Assembly (NCBI RefSeq): GCF_000972845.2
Contig: NC_040022.1
Coordinates: forward strand, 5,610,979-5,674,978
Origin: Larimichthys crocea
Taxonomy: Eukaryota > Chordata > Actinopteri > Sciaenidae
Direction: 5' to 3'
DNA length: 64,000 bases
Numbering within the stretch: the stretch's first letter is position 1; every line of letters starts with the position of its first letter. Shown piece after piece: positions 38,409-50,690 of this stretch. A program made the position numbers and the translations under genes. A model generated the notes under the pieces. The model had not been told where the DNA came from, did no database searches, and was given only the letters and a program-made list of their open reading frames with translations.

Positions 38409-41029
38409 GGCCTCACAAACAAGCTCGTGCATACCTGAAAGGTCACTGTGAGGAATGTTGGTCCATCACTTTGGCTATTACCCTTCATTAGTTGTAAAGT
38501 ATCTCCGTCCGGCTGACTCTTTGAAATAGTCACTGCTTATGAGATGTTTCTTTTTCAGGACCTCATGAATTCTTAAAGCGGTCCGCTTGCCCTCCTCCAC
38601 TCGAGTCCCAGATCGCTCAGGTGAGCTGATGGTGCCAAGCTGAAGTCATCACACATTCTCCTCACACCACAGTGAGGTGAGTTCGTGTGCCAGTCCTCGT
38701 CGCGAGTGTATAACAGTCACACACACACTCTCGCCAGGGTTAAGAATTCCATCGAAACCCCCAAATCCGGTGCTTTTTGCTTGCTTTTTTGTTTATGTAC
38801 TGATGTATTCCTTTCTTTATTTACCTTCAATTCAAAGTTTTCATTAAAATGCAAAGGATTTTTGCCTCTCTCACTTCTTCTTCTTCCTCAATCTGCCAAT
38901 TTCTCCCCACTGCGCTAGAGAATTATCTTGACTCGTACGGCTTTGCAAGTTTGTCTTTCTCCGTTTCTACCTCATTCTCTCTCTCTTTGGGTGTTCCAGG
39001 GGTCCATTTATTTCTTAACTGAGGAAATACAAATATCTCTGCTGCAGTGGGCAAATTGCTCACCCTGACCATTTCGGTGTAAATTTGTGTTTTACATCTT
39101 AGCATTAAAGCAGTCAGTCAGTCACTTACTTCTTATTGTAGATGTACTAACCATCTGTACCAAGAATTCCTGACCTCAAAGTTGATATTTGATTTTTTCA
39201 TCTCAGGAGTATAATTAGGAGAAAATTAAAACAATTTAATGACAAAAAAACAACCAGCCCTATCACCCAGGAGTGGCATAGTGTGGGTGGTATATGTTTC
39301 CTTGTGGCTTTATATGAAAATAATTCAGATTCATGCATGTGTTTTTCTTTTAGGGGCAAGACACTGATAATAAACTTTATATGAAAAACAATATTCAAAG
39401 TGCTGCACAATAAACAAAACAGCTTGCAAAATCATTACGGAGCAGGCAGCAGAATATGACAGAAAAACAAGGTATTCTCTCCCTCAAACACTCCTGCAAG
39501 TTCCTCCTCATTTGAATTAAGGTTTTTTTCCTCCATGCAGGCGTGTGTTTGCGAAAACTTTCCTCTCCACTGATGATGCATCCACGGCCAGTAAGTAATG
39601 TTGAGAGTGAACCTGAAAAAAATGACATGAGATGATGTGTGTTGTGTTAATGAGCCACATTATCATGAAATCCAGAGTGAATAAATAACTGAATGAATTA
39701 AAGTAGCTGCGCAAAGGTGCGTGTGCAATGATGGGAATAATAATTATCATTCTGCTGTCGCTCCAGCTAATGACTATGACCACAGTGCCTTACATGTATC
39801 AATCCTCCATTGCTGCTAATTTGGAATGTGTAATTGCAGTTTGTTTAGAGTTTAAAATAATATTTTACCCTAAATAAAATTTGTAAACCACAACACTCAT
39901 GATTTTTCATTTTTGCGTTATTGTTAAGTGTCTTTTTGGTCTGTTGAGTCATGCAAACTCGTTTATTCGAAACATAACACGCGTAAATGTCCTTCCATGT
40001 ACAAAAAGGATTTTTCCCCAAAAAGTGAACAGCATTGGCCGCACAGTAAGTAGGTTGAATCACTCCTGTGCTGCAGCAGCAATCACTCAGTTGCATGTGC
40101 TGCTCCAGTGGGAATCCATTAATAAACAGCTGACAACATGACGCACACTATAAACCAGAAACAGTGGGGAGAGATTGTGCTGGTTGATTATAATGAAGGA
40201 CTTCACAAAAGGGAACTTCAGAGATGGCACATACACATGCAAACATGTGACGCATGTCCGCCTTTCAGAAGTAGAGATTTTTGTCACACTGTGTTTTAGC
40301 TGGTATGAGGCTGCTGTTGACGGACTATTCACAACATCTGACATGGAGTCTGATGGGGATTCTCTGCTTTGTTCCGACTATTTTCTCTCCTCCTTTTCTC
40401 CCCTCTGTGCTAAAGAAAAGATACAGCTCAGATCTCTGTTGGAGAAAACATCTGTTCCCCCTCTGAGGAAGTTCAGGCAGAGTGTGAAGTAAAATGTGTG
40501 CATGTGTGTTGCATGTGCTGCTTTTTATGCACCATGCTGGACTCTATTTTCTCTGTAGTTAATGCTTAAGTAAATAATTTTACCAGTCTTAAAACCTGCC
40601 ACTAGAATTCAGTATTAAAATTACAATTTATATATTATTATATATACAGTATAATTCAAATATTTGTATAATGAGTACATTTATACGCACTGATTTTTGA
40701 GGCTGACTCTGATTTGGGAAAATATATTTCGATATATTGGCCATTAGTAACACATAACATAAAAACATACTTGACTGAATCCTGTATTTATTTATTTTAA
40801 TTTTTTAAGTTTTTGACTAAGATGCGTACTAAGACACATTGTACAGTTGAAAAGTCAGGTTTTCAGATGGTGACACACTTTCTAAATCACCACAGAGTTT
40901 GGCATTTCTATATTGCGGTTTCCTGTCTGACACTGCATGTTCACAAATCGATATATCTGTAATAAACGTATAATAGCTGATATATATCTCTAATTGCGAG
41001 TTAATTTTGTGACATTTGTTACTGCATTT

Positions 41030-41253
41030 AGGTAGCATTTCCATCCTAAGTGCTTTACAATTATCCTCTCATTTACCCATTCACGCACCAGTGCTGACAA
41101 GCTGCCTTTCAAGGCACTGATCCGACCATCTGGACTGATTGTGGTTCAGTGTCTTGCTCAAGAATGTTTGTGACATGTGGAGCTGGGAATCAAACTGCCA
41201 ACCCTGCAATTAATAGATGACTCGGTCTACCTGAGCCACGGCCACCTGGTCCA
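41030..41253 (-). repeat. tRNA-derived SINE, minus strand
   Basis: The reverse complement begins GGTGGCCGTGGCTCAGGTAG, an A-box-like start, followed by the B-box-like GGCAGTTTGATTCCC (about 41188-41202 on the plus strand). Beyond it the plus-strand text CATTTACCCATTCACGCACC and GTGCTTTACAATTATCCTCT are phrases common in fish interspersed repeats. The ends are approximate. Confidence 0.65.
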
Positions 41254-42809
41254 TGCAGTCAATTCATCCAAAAAATTGTGTGTTCAACCATAGAAAGATG
41301 AAAAAGCCTCCCCGATGTTTGTGTTCCTGCAGTTCTTTGTAAACTGAGCAGGCGCCCGAGCAGATTTATTTTTTCTTTTTTTAACCATTCAGCCATCGAG
41401 GCATTGGCCAAATCTGAAATAATTAAGTTTCGAAACACTGGACCAACTCTGTTTTTCTATCAACTTGTCTAAATTTGTCTTTCCTGTGATCCTTACGTAA
41501 GATATCTTTATTCTGGTTGATTGAGTGTTCTTATTAAGTCTATAACACTGGACTAAATGCAAACCCAACTATTGCTCTGGATTTTATGCCATACTCAAGT
41601 AGTCCTTCGTGTTTCATATGCAGTATTTTGCACAGGGCAGGGGTGGATGATATGAGACTAGCATCAGCTGCCCCTCAAGCCTAAACGATATTAGTCCACA
41701 GTGGGGGTCCTTAGTGATAGAGGTGGTAATAAAATAAAGATGAGACTGGGCCCATGATATTTACAGAAGGACAATGTGATTACGAGAGGACTGTTAGTTC
41801 TCCTATGAAGCTCTTGGATTGTGATGAAAAGCAATGGGAAGATATTAAACCTGAACCGTTTTGTAAAAACCTGCCTTTTGCCATCCACACCTGCCTCTGA
41901 GAGACCCTTGGTGTCATGTAAATAAAGAGAGAAAGGAAAAAGGATGATTGCTTTAGAGGGAGAGGGACAGCAAAGGGGGTGTGCTGAAAGAAAGAGCGAA
42001 AACGGTTGGAAAAAGTGTCAGTGAAATATATAGAGAAGGTAAATGGAATCTTCTGAGAAATGAAGGATGAAGGACGGCATATTGAATCCTGGGAGCGAGA
42101 ACGTTGGGGCTGAGGTAAAGATGAAAAGTGAGTGGGTGAGAATGACAGTCAGGAGCTGAGGCAACACTCAGTATTCGGGGCAGAGCAGAGGTCTAGATGT
42201 GGTCAGTCAAGCTGCTGCATTCAGCTGCTTTAGACCCACGGCTCCCATAAAACTCTTCTGATGCTGTCAGTATCTGACTCAGTCTCGTCAAAATTATAGA
42301 CAGCCCTAATAAAAATCCATAAACATGAATGTGGCTTTGTAATTTAAACACGAAAGATAATATTTTTAATATTCCAGAATGTAATATCTGTAGCGGTTTA
42401 TGCTCCGATAACATTTCAGAGCTGCAGTTTTTTTTTAACGCTTCTTTGGTCCAAAAAAGTGGATGTTACAGTAAACTGAATAGAGAGATGATAAAACATA
42501 TTAAGATTCAGGGATGACAGTGGCATTATGTTTATTATTCTGCTGCTTCTTTTGATGGTAAATAGATAAACCCATGTGGTTACAACTTCCCTTTTATACT
42601 AATGAATCATTTACATTTTCTACCATGTATACGTAATGCAGTATATGATCAAAAGTACATTAAACTAACATGCACCTCCTAAAACTACACATACTACACA
42701 GCTAATACAAAAGCTGTGATTGGTCACAGATTGGTAACATTTATCTAACAAAGTAATTTCTACTGCGAAACTTCTGCTTGCCGCTGTTGACATGTTGACT
42801 GTGATGACC

Positions 42810-43215
42810 CAAAGTCAGATTTCAAAATGCAAGCAGCTTCAACTCTGGCTGTGAAGTGAAGCCGATGTGAAAGTACAAAAACTACAGTTCCTCAAACGTC
42901 CACTTGAGGCCGGCTACAGAACAAGTCAACCTCCATAAGCCTCAATATTAACACGTCTAACGTCACAGCAGAAATAAACATGTTTACAGCCTGGTACAAA
43001 AACAGCTTTGGTCTCTATAGCTAATTTCTATCCTGAGGGTGAATTTCTATATAACTCACAAGTTCATATTAAGGATTTAAGTTATGTATAATTAACAGCG
43101 TAGCCATTACATCTGCCGTTAGGTAGCAGAAGCAGGACTGCCAGAGCCACGACAATCTGAGCTTCTCAGTGGCTCTTCAGAAACCTGTGGGTGACGTCAA
43201 TGAGGGAACTAAATG
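42810..43215 (+). repeat. fish repeat, family C copy 1
   Basis: It aligns loosely with 50340-50690: both carry a TGCAAGC...TTCAAC...TCTG...GGCTGTG block, then TAATTAACAG(C/T)(G/A)TAG or TATG, then GGCAGGACTGCCA-like text. The order is kept. The family is known to me as a common fish repeat without a certain name. Confidence 0.55.
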
Positions 43216-43685
43216 GTCTATTTTTATGTAACTCTGCTCTGCTGTATACAAAAAAAGACACCAATAAAGCTTTTAAAGTTGCCACTGTACAACCTGCACG
43301 GAGTTACTACATCACCGAAACTCTTGCACCGTGTGAAACAAATAATTTGGCCACTTTCTGGAATGAATGAGGAAACACAGGTGTAAATTAGTGATATTAT
43401 CGATGGCTGTAATGCATTCAGCAGCGGAGCAGAACCACAATTAACCTTATTATTTACACCTGTGCTTTCCCTGCTTTGACAAGTCAAAATGTCTGCTGTG
43501 AAAATGGTGGAAAGCCTCCATTTAGCAACTCATTTGAGTTACAGCTGCTTTTTACACAGAAGGCATTTTGACATGTCACAGCAGGAAAAGCACAGGTGTA
43601 AGTATTAAAATTAATGATGGCTGAATTCCATTTAGCTCGCTCAGTTTCCTGATATTGTGCATGCTCGCTGCCACACAGATAGATA

Positions 43686-44118
43686 CAGTAGTCCCTCGCT
43701 ATATCGCGGTTCACTTTTCGCGGACTAGCTGTTTCGCGGATTTTTATCAGTGTAATTTTGCATGCTTTTTATTTACAGCGTAGGGTGTCACTCCCTGTAC
43801 AGATTGTAAAGCCCTCTGAGGCAAATGTACTTTGTGACTTTGGGCTATACAAATAAAATTGATTTGATTTGATTTGATGAACTGTACAGTATGAGCGCGC
43901 ATTGTGTTCTGCGTCCTAAATTGGCTAAGGGAGAACCGCACTGCGTCCTGATTAAGGAAGTACTGTACAAAATGCGTGTAAAAAGCTGTATAAAAGTGTG
44001 TGGTTAGGGGTTTTACGGCCTTAAAACATGTATAATAATTGTAAAACTTACTTCGCGGATTTCGTTTATTGCGGGCTATTTTTAGAACGTATCCCCTGCA
44101 ATAAACGAGGGACCACTG
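43686..44118. mobile_element. pogo/Tigger-like DNA element interrupted by a SINE tail
   Basis: The left end CAGTAGTCCCTCGCTATATC and the right end, reverse complement CAGTGGTCCCTCGTTTATTG, are inverted repeats of the kind seen in pogo/Tigger elements. TA dinucleotides flank both ends (43684-43685, 44119-44120), as expected for Tc1/mariner-type insertion. TTCGCGGA repeats sit just inside both ends. The interior is interrupted at about 43765-43876 by unrelated sequence resembling a fish SINE 3' end. No transposase gene is present. Confidence 0.8.
43765..43876 (+). repeat. fish SINE 3' tail nested in pogo-like element
   Basis: It contains ATTGTAAAGCCCTCTGAGG, then GGGCTATACAAATAAAATTG and four GATTT repeats, an arrangement I recognise from the 3' ends of widespread fish SINEs. 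The terminal short tandem repeats are typical of LINE-mobilised SINEs. Its 5' boundary is not clear. Confidence 0.6.
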
Positions 44119-45004
44119 TAATAGTACAGAACCATTCTTACTATTATTATTATTAAACTTAATGTCAAAATGTCTCCTGTAAAAAGGCTTATTCAGCCAA
44201 TCAGGGTCCATTTTTGTGACTGTTCTACCACACCTACAAATATAATCAATTAATACCTTTTCAGCCTAAAGCAACACCATGTAGAAAATTGGTGTCGAGT
44301 TCAATACTGCAATTGTAAATGTACTTAATATGACATGTTATGATTACATCACTTATAATCCAAAACTAGTCAAACACCAAGCAGGTGCAACAACACAACA
44401 TTTAGCAGCCAGCTAATATTACTTACTAGTCCAACAACAAAAAGCCCAGCTCAGTGACTAAAAGTCAGGCCCAGATTGACTCTTGTCTGTTGGCCTTTTG
44501 CTCAGTAACTCTCTCCTTTTGTCTTCTTCGCTTCCTCTGTCACTTACTAACATCACCTATGGACACTTTGCCATTAGCTATGTCCACATAACATAGGCTC
44601 TGCCCCCCTTCCGCCTTCCCCCATTCCCCCAGGCAGCCTGGCTAACAAACTGAGCCAACATGAGCTAACAGCAGCTGTAGTTGGCAGCAGTTTACTTTAC
44701 TTATTAGGAACTACCAACTATTTGCTTTAACTACACTTATTATGCAACATAATTATTGTGTTATTCTTATCTCCACCTCTGTTTATTTGAACACAAAACA
44801 TGAAAACTGGATATTATCAGACCGCTGTACGCTGTTAGATTTTTTTTACACAATTTCTAGCAATTCATAAAAAGTCTAATAGGAGGTGTCCAGGGTCAGT
44901 GAAAGTGTCTTGTAATAGTTTGGGGGTCTGTGCACCAGGCCACTTCCAGGGGCTTGAAGGTCACAGCACTCCACCAGTGTTGAAAGCTATGCAGCCATTT
45001 CTGC

Positions 45005-45069
45005 CCTGCTAATAGAATTAGCAGGCCATCTGTTTTCGTGCAGTGTGCCAGCCCGGAACCCCTGCTAAT
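45005..45069. promoter_or_regulatory. CTGCTAAT motif cluster with 9-bp inverted repeat
   Basis: CCTGCTAAT (45005-45013), a 3-nt spacer and ATTAGCAGG (45017-45025) form a perfect inverted repeat; CCTGCTAAT recurs at 45061-45069. TAAT cores are typical homeodomain sites, and an inverted pair suits a dimeric factor. The function is inferred. Confidence 0.35.
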
Positions 45070-45387
45070 TATGTTATAATATCCCGTTCAACGGCAGTCG
45101 TCTTTTTAATATTCCCCCAGCAAACACTCCGGGGGCAGGCTCCAATAAAAGCAGGTGGCTGGAGACAGAGATGCAGAAACACAAACCCACATGCTCTGTT
45201 CTAATGAAATAACACTGTAGCTGAAAGTGTATATCTTACCCGAACTGGGAAATATGTTCAGAGGCTGAGCCATGTTGCCAGGCGACTGCTGCCTGGAATG
45301 GCATGCGTGTCTGTGGTGACAGACAGATGGAGGAAGGAAGGACGTGGTGAAGCCAAGAGGCTGGAGTTACAGTCTCTCTAAGTCTGT

Positions 45388-45449
45388 GCGTGTGTGTGTG
45401 TGTGTGTGTGTTTGTTTGGAAGAGATTGTTGTTGTTGTTGTTGTTGTTG
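45388..45449. repeat. (GT)n and (TTG)n microsatellites
   Basis: GT run of about 24 bp, a short gap, then eight TTG units (45426-45449). Confidence 0.9.
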
Positions 45450-48400
45450 CTTGGCTGTCGTCGCAGAGTCTGTGATAGCAGTGTTTGCAGTGTCGCACTT
45501 TAGCACATCAGGGAGGTGAGCAACACCATTTAATAATCTGGCCGTGTCCCCCTCATCAGTAAAATGCTGTTACCACCCTCTGCACAGCAAACACTGTTTA
45601 CAACATGTCTGCTATTACAATTTAATTATTGGGGTATTCTGGGCTGCCAGCATGGCCTTTCTTGTTTGCACTGTTGGTGGTTTGTAATCTGACTTTTTCA
45701 TTTTTTTTCTTTACAAGGCCTGGCTTTGTTTTGTTGTTGTTTCCTCTGCATGCCCTTGTGTTTGCAGATTGACCTTGCTCCAGACAAAGTGAGACAGAGA
45801 CTCACCCGAGTGCTCACAGTGTGCCTCATTAAATTAGAGTACTGTCAGAGGGGAGTTGAAATAATGCTGCTACACCCATTGTCTGTCCCTCTTTGTCATC
45901 TGAATGAGGCCCGTTATATTTTCCCTCATGTTGTCTCTCCTCTCTCACAGATGTAAGCACTGATGCTGTTCACGGGGGACGTTGCACTTTCACTCCTCAG
46001 CGTGACTCTGCTTATGAATATCTCAGCAGTCTGCCCAGCTTACCTGATACTCATCTTACAGGTGGATGTTCATGTCATTTTATTATTTCATCATGCAGCC
46101 ATCTGGGTCTGAGAGAGGCTGCTGAGAAGACACAATACACATGTTCAATTAAATTAGGATTTACACAACATTCAATATTGCACACATAAACAGGTTCGCA
46201 ACTGGAAATGTGCACGCGTACACACGGAGGCAAACACTCAACAATTATAGTATAATATTACAGCTAATAAAACCAAGAGGGAAGGTTTTATGGGATGCTC
46301 AGTAACACGAGTGCTTCCTGAAATACTCTCTCCAAAGCATTACACTTGCATGATGATAAAAAACAGGAAGAAAATCGGTAACTAACTAGTTTTGTGTGTG
46401 TGTGTGTGGCCATGTCAACTAATAAACCACAGCCAGCTGTGTTTTATTAAAACTACTTCCACCCCCGAGGCTTGTTTTCAATGATTCATCATTAAATACC
46501 TGCGCCATGCATGTTTATGCAGTCAAATCATCCTGATATAGGATCAATTTGAAGGAAGATGAATTACACTGGCATCCCTCTGATCTCAGTTTTTTCACCC
46601 TGCTCATTAACTCTATATCTTAAGGAGTAGAGCAGAGAAGGTGGAGGCATTTTATCTCCTCAGATATTCTTCTTGTTAAATGTGAACAAATTGCCCGCTG
46701 ATTAACATGTCAGGAAAAATGGCCACGGCATGGGCCTACTGTAGATGTTCCACAATGACGCTACAAGAACAGAGAGATAAGGAAAAGAGAAAGGAGAGAA
46801 TTAATATCCCTTTGAAACTGACAGCGGATATGCCACATTACTATGCTGCTGCCGTATCTTTGTGTCTGACCAGTTGTGTTGATTGGGATTTCTCCCCGGA
46901 GGTAAAAGACCCTCTGACAGGATTCAAGGCTTTAGCCTACCGTCAGACGCTTGTCTGTAATTTGTGATTACAGCAGAAGCAGAAGGGGTGGCAGGGATTA
47001 ATTCAATCCAACACACAAATCTGATTCCCCACATTTGCATATTAATGAGAAAAAATGTTGAGTGTTTTTGGCAGCTGGCAAAACAGAAGATGGTTAAAAC
47101 TTTGAAATTTGGATATTTACTGCTCTTGTGTCTGGCGAGTTGAGGTCAGTGTCTGGTTTTGCATTCATTTGCATATATTTACATCTAAATGATGAGATAT
47201 ACTTGTAGCTATTCCAGTAGCTTTGTGCCTCTTGCCCTGACACTGTTTCCTGTTCAATTATTACAGTTTACACTCATTTGTAAAAATCCTGAGCAGAGCT
47301 TGTTTTCAGCAGTTGCAGAAGCCTAGTTTATGTTTCATAAAAGCTGATAGTCAACCGACCCTGGACGAGATAATTGTGGAAGTCAACAGTCTCCCTTCTC
47401 ATTTGGTTACGGCAATTAATTTAGCTGTTGTAAATGATTAATGAAGCTGGTATTACAGTTGTAAGTTACAAGCGGTTACATGATGCTGTGGTTTATGATA
47501 ATATTGTCTTCTGAGATGCTGGATTCATTAAGGGTCATTTCAGTAAAACTGGTGTCTAACTAAAGATTATCCACATGTGCAGCAGAGTCTGCACCTCCTC
47601 GAGAGTGGGCTGCATATTGGACAATATGAAAACATAATGAGACAGATTGTTCATTTCTCAGGCAGACACATTTTCCTAAAATCCACAACATGATCAATGA
47701 ACTCTTTTATCTGCAGCTTTGTCACTTTAACTGTGAAAAGAGCCTCCAGGAAACAACAGTGTTATGACTGCTCAGCAGTTATATTCAGATTATTGAGTAA
47801 AAGCAGAAATGTGACATTGCAGAAGAAAAAAAAAACGTTAAGTAAGGAAGCACTGGTTTTTTACTACCTGTTTACAAACCGTTTATACATCACACGATAT
47901 ATTTAGTACAACGTACCTGTCTACAGTCTATTCTTATTAAAGATATTTACCACATTACAGCACAACATTGTGGTTTAAACATTTTAACATCACTGTACAG
48001 CGGTCTACCACAGTCTCACATTTAATATAATATTATATTTTACTGCTATATTTCAAATAAGGTATTGTAAGTAAGGCATTGTGCCAAAGAAAGCCATGTT
48101 TGCTATTGAGTTAATGGTAAATTCATGTTTGGTTGTAATGTGCTCACTCAATACCAATTTTGGACCAATTTTAAAAATTGTTGTCCCCATTAGCCACTTA
48201 AAAAATAGATTCCAGGTTTAAAAGGCATCAAGGTTTCCTTGAATATTGCCAGTGGTCCAGATGGTTTTAGGAATTGAATTAATGTAGTTTGATTTATAGG
48301 AATTCATCCTATTTTTGCTATTTCTGCTGAAGGTTTTGGATATAAAAATATTTTCCAGTCAGATAAATATTGATTATAAAGTCCACCCTTTCCTGTGGAA

Positions 48401-49643
48401 ATATAGTGGAGTAAGTTACCTCATAAAAGGAAGTGAAGATTGTACCCAAACACTTAGGCTCTGGTATGTGTGCTACTCTACCACTATGGTATTATGGTTA
48501 TCAGCTGTGGTGGTTACCTACACAGCACACACCACCTCCATTGACTCCTCAACATGGCTGATCGCTCTACATTCCTTTGGGTCTAGATTTCCTGCAGTTG
48601 TGACTGACTGGCTGACTCATGCAAAAAGACCCATGGCTGCATCCAGAGTGGTAACATTTCTCTGCAGCAGCCTTCAGTAAACGTGGTTCTCGGTCTCTGT
48701 TGCAGTTGGATGCGGTTGTGGTTTATGAGCCACGCGGCCAGCCCATTAAACCCGGCGCTCTTTTGTAAAGGTTGTCTGCCTCTTAAACGGTGTCATCTTT
48801 ATTGATGTGTTTCCCTCTCAGCCCCCCTCCTCTCATGTACAGAAATATGCGATATGGCCCTGGTTTAAATTCAGTTCTCCAGCACGAGCCGTTTATTATG
48901 GCAGACAGGCCAGCTATAGAGCTATAGCTTTAGAGCACGAAAAAAAGTGTGTATGTGGAAAAGGGGGAGTGGGAGGGGGGGGACTGTCCCAGCATGAAAT
49001 GATACAGCAAATTAATGTCTTCCTTTCATAGATAGCTGCACAACCACACACATACACAAAAAATACACACAACAGTGGCTCCACATGCCACATCCCGCTT
49101 AGCCCTGACAATATAGCAGCTGTAAAAGTGGCCGCCTCTGTGATCGGACGCACAAATCACAGCAGGAGAGATGAGATGGTGCCGTCCTGCCTCTCAGAGA
49201 GCCGGGGAGGGCCACGGTAGAGGACAAGCTGTCAGTCTTATGCCGCAGAAAAAAAGAGAAGTCACTCCTCTTCTGGAGCTTCCCTGTATGCATCAATGTC
49301 ATTTTACAGAGACCCACTTTGCCGTATGTGGACATTCAGCTAGTCTTTATCTGAAAGAATGGCCATCTAAGCTTGCTTGCTCCAGCGTACTTATGATGCC
49401 AACCTACGGTCTGGATTCTGCTCTTGTTTGGTTTTGCTTCCACATTATCTTTTACACTCTTTTCTTGGGGAGTCACCTTTGACATCAATTTCACGTGGTT
49501 CATTGTGGGTGGCTTTTCAGTGCTACGGTGCCAATATAAATGTAATACACTGAGTAATAACTCTGGCTAAGTATTGATCCTCTGGGATTTCTAGGCTGTG
49601 TTAAGTACTCTATCTCATCGGCTTCAATCTTTACATGACAGAC

Positions 49644-49669
49644 AGTGTGTGTGTGTGTGTGTGTGTGTA
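49644..49669. repeat. (GT)n microsatellite
   Basis: Uninterrupted GT run of about 25 bp. Confidence 0.9.
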
Positions 49670-50339
49670 CTGTATGTCCTTGGTTATTTTGTGGTGGTGC
49701 TGCCTGCTGCTCTGTGCGCAATCATGTCCACATACACACATCAAAAAGGACATTTGCTGTTTGCTGCGGAGGCGTGGGTGAGTAGAGTCAAGGGATGGAA
49801 ACGCAGACCTGATTAGCACTGTAAACTCTTGCCATGCTGGTGGAGTCTGTCCCCTACCTCAGCGCTCCCCAATCCCTTACCCACCCCCACGTTCCCCAGA
49901 GCTGCTAATGACTGCTAATTGTGGCACGGCAGGGGAGAGATGCTAAAAACCGGATATCACCAGCCATGTCTGGCATCGCCACTGCCTGCCGGCTGGGAGG
50001 CTGGTGGCCCCTCATCTGTCAGCTCAATCTATCAGGAAGTTGACTCAACTTCTGTGTCTTTGGGAAAGCAACCTGAAAAACAATATTTACATCAGTGCCA
50101 TGGTTAAAGGGACTATTCACACTGTTGACATTGCTCTTTCACAGCGGTTTTGGAGAAACTGGAAATCAAAGCAACAAGGTCTCAGCAAGCCTGAATCAAA
50201 TTGTGAATTTGTAGTCATCAGAATTGTACTGCAACTGTAAAATCAGAAATGTTCCTGTATTGCGGTAAAATAATAAAAAAGAGGAAGTTCAGTGTGTTTG
50301 TCAGCCTGTGAACACGTTTAAACTTTAAAAATAACTTGA

Positions 50340-50690
50340 AAGAAGAGGACATTTTGGCAACATGTGTCTAATGCAAGCTTCAACCTCTGTGGCTGTGGAA
50401 TGTCCCCTAAACTATAACCATATATATACATAAGTTACCTGTTTATATTATAATAAGGCTTAGACTTTTGCATAATTAACAGTATGGCTGCTTTGACTGA
50501 CAGGTCGGTGCTGTCACAGGTGGCTTGTTTGAGCAGCCAGGTGTCATTCAGCCCACCTCAGTTCTGTTTATGATCCAACTTGTTTACCCATATTTTGATT
50601 AGTGGGGAGCTAGCAGAGGCAGGACTGCCAATGTGGAAATGACCATCATGTCACAAAGACTACGTCCATATTCTATACTCTCTATGGTCT
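50340..50690 (+). repeat. fish repeat, family C copy 2
   Basis: It aligns in order with 42810-43215. It ends near ACTACGTCCATATTCTATAC then TCTCTATGG, similar to an end I have seen on this family in other fish. Confidence 0.55.

Larger units (their letters stand above)
35274..43685. other. gene-free stretch with scattered repeats
   Basis: No supported coding exon. CT-rich sequence lies at 35700-35950. The stretch at about 36340-36450 is ATTA/TAATT-rich (GGTAATTGATTGG, TGTAATTAGTGG) and non-repetitive, a possible regulatory element. Family B repeat, GT/CA arrays and a minus-strand SINE (41030-41253) follow. An open frame at 40175-40492 has a plausible acceptor (GTGTTTTAG) before SWYEAAVDGLF, but I recognise no protein. 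Confidence 0.55.

Noticed and set aside
40175..40492. 105-residue open frame with an acceptor-like site inside
   Set aside because: Peptide not recognised and no partner exons with compatible phase found nearby.
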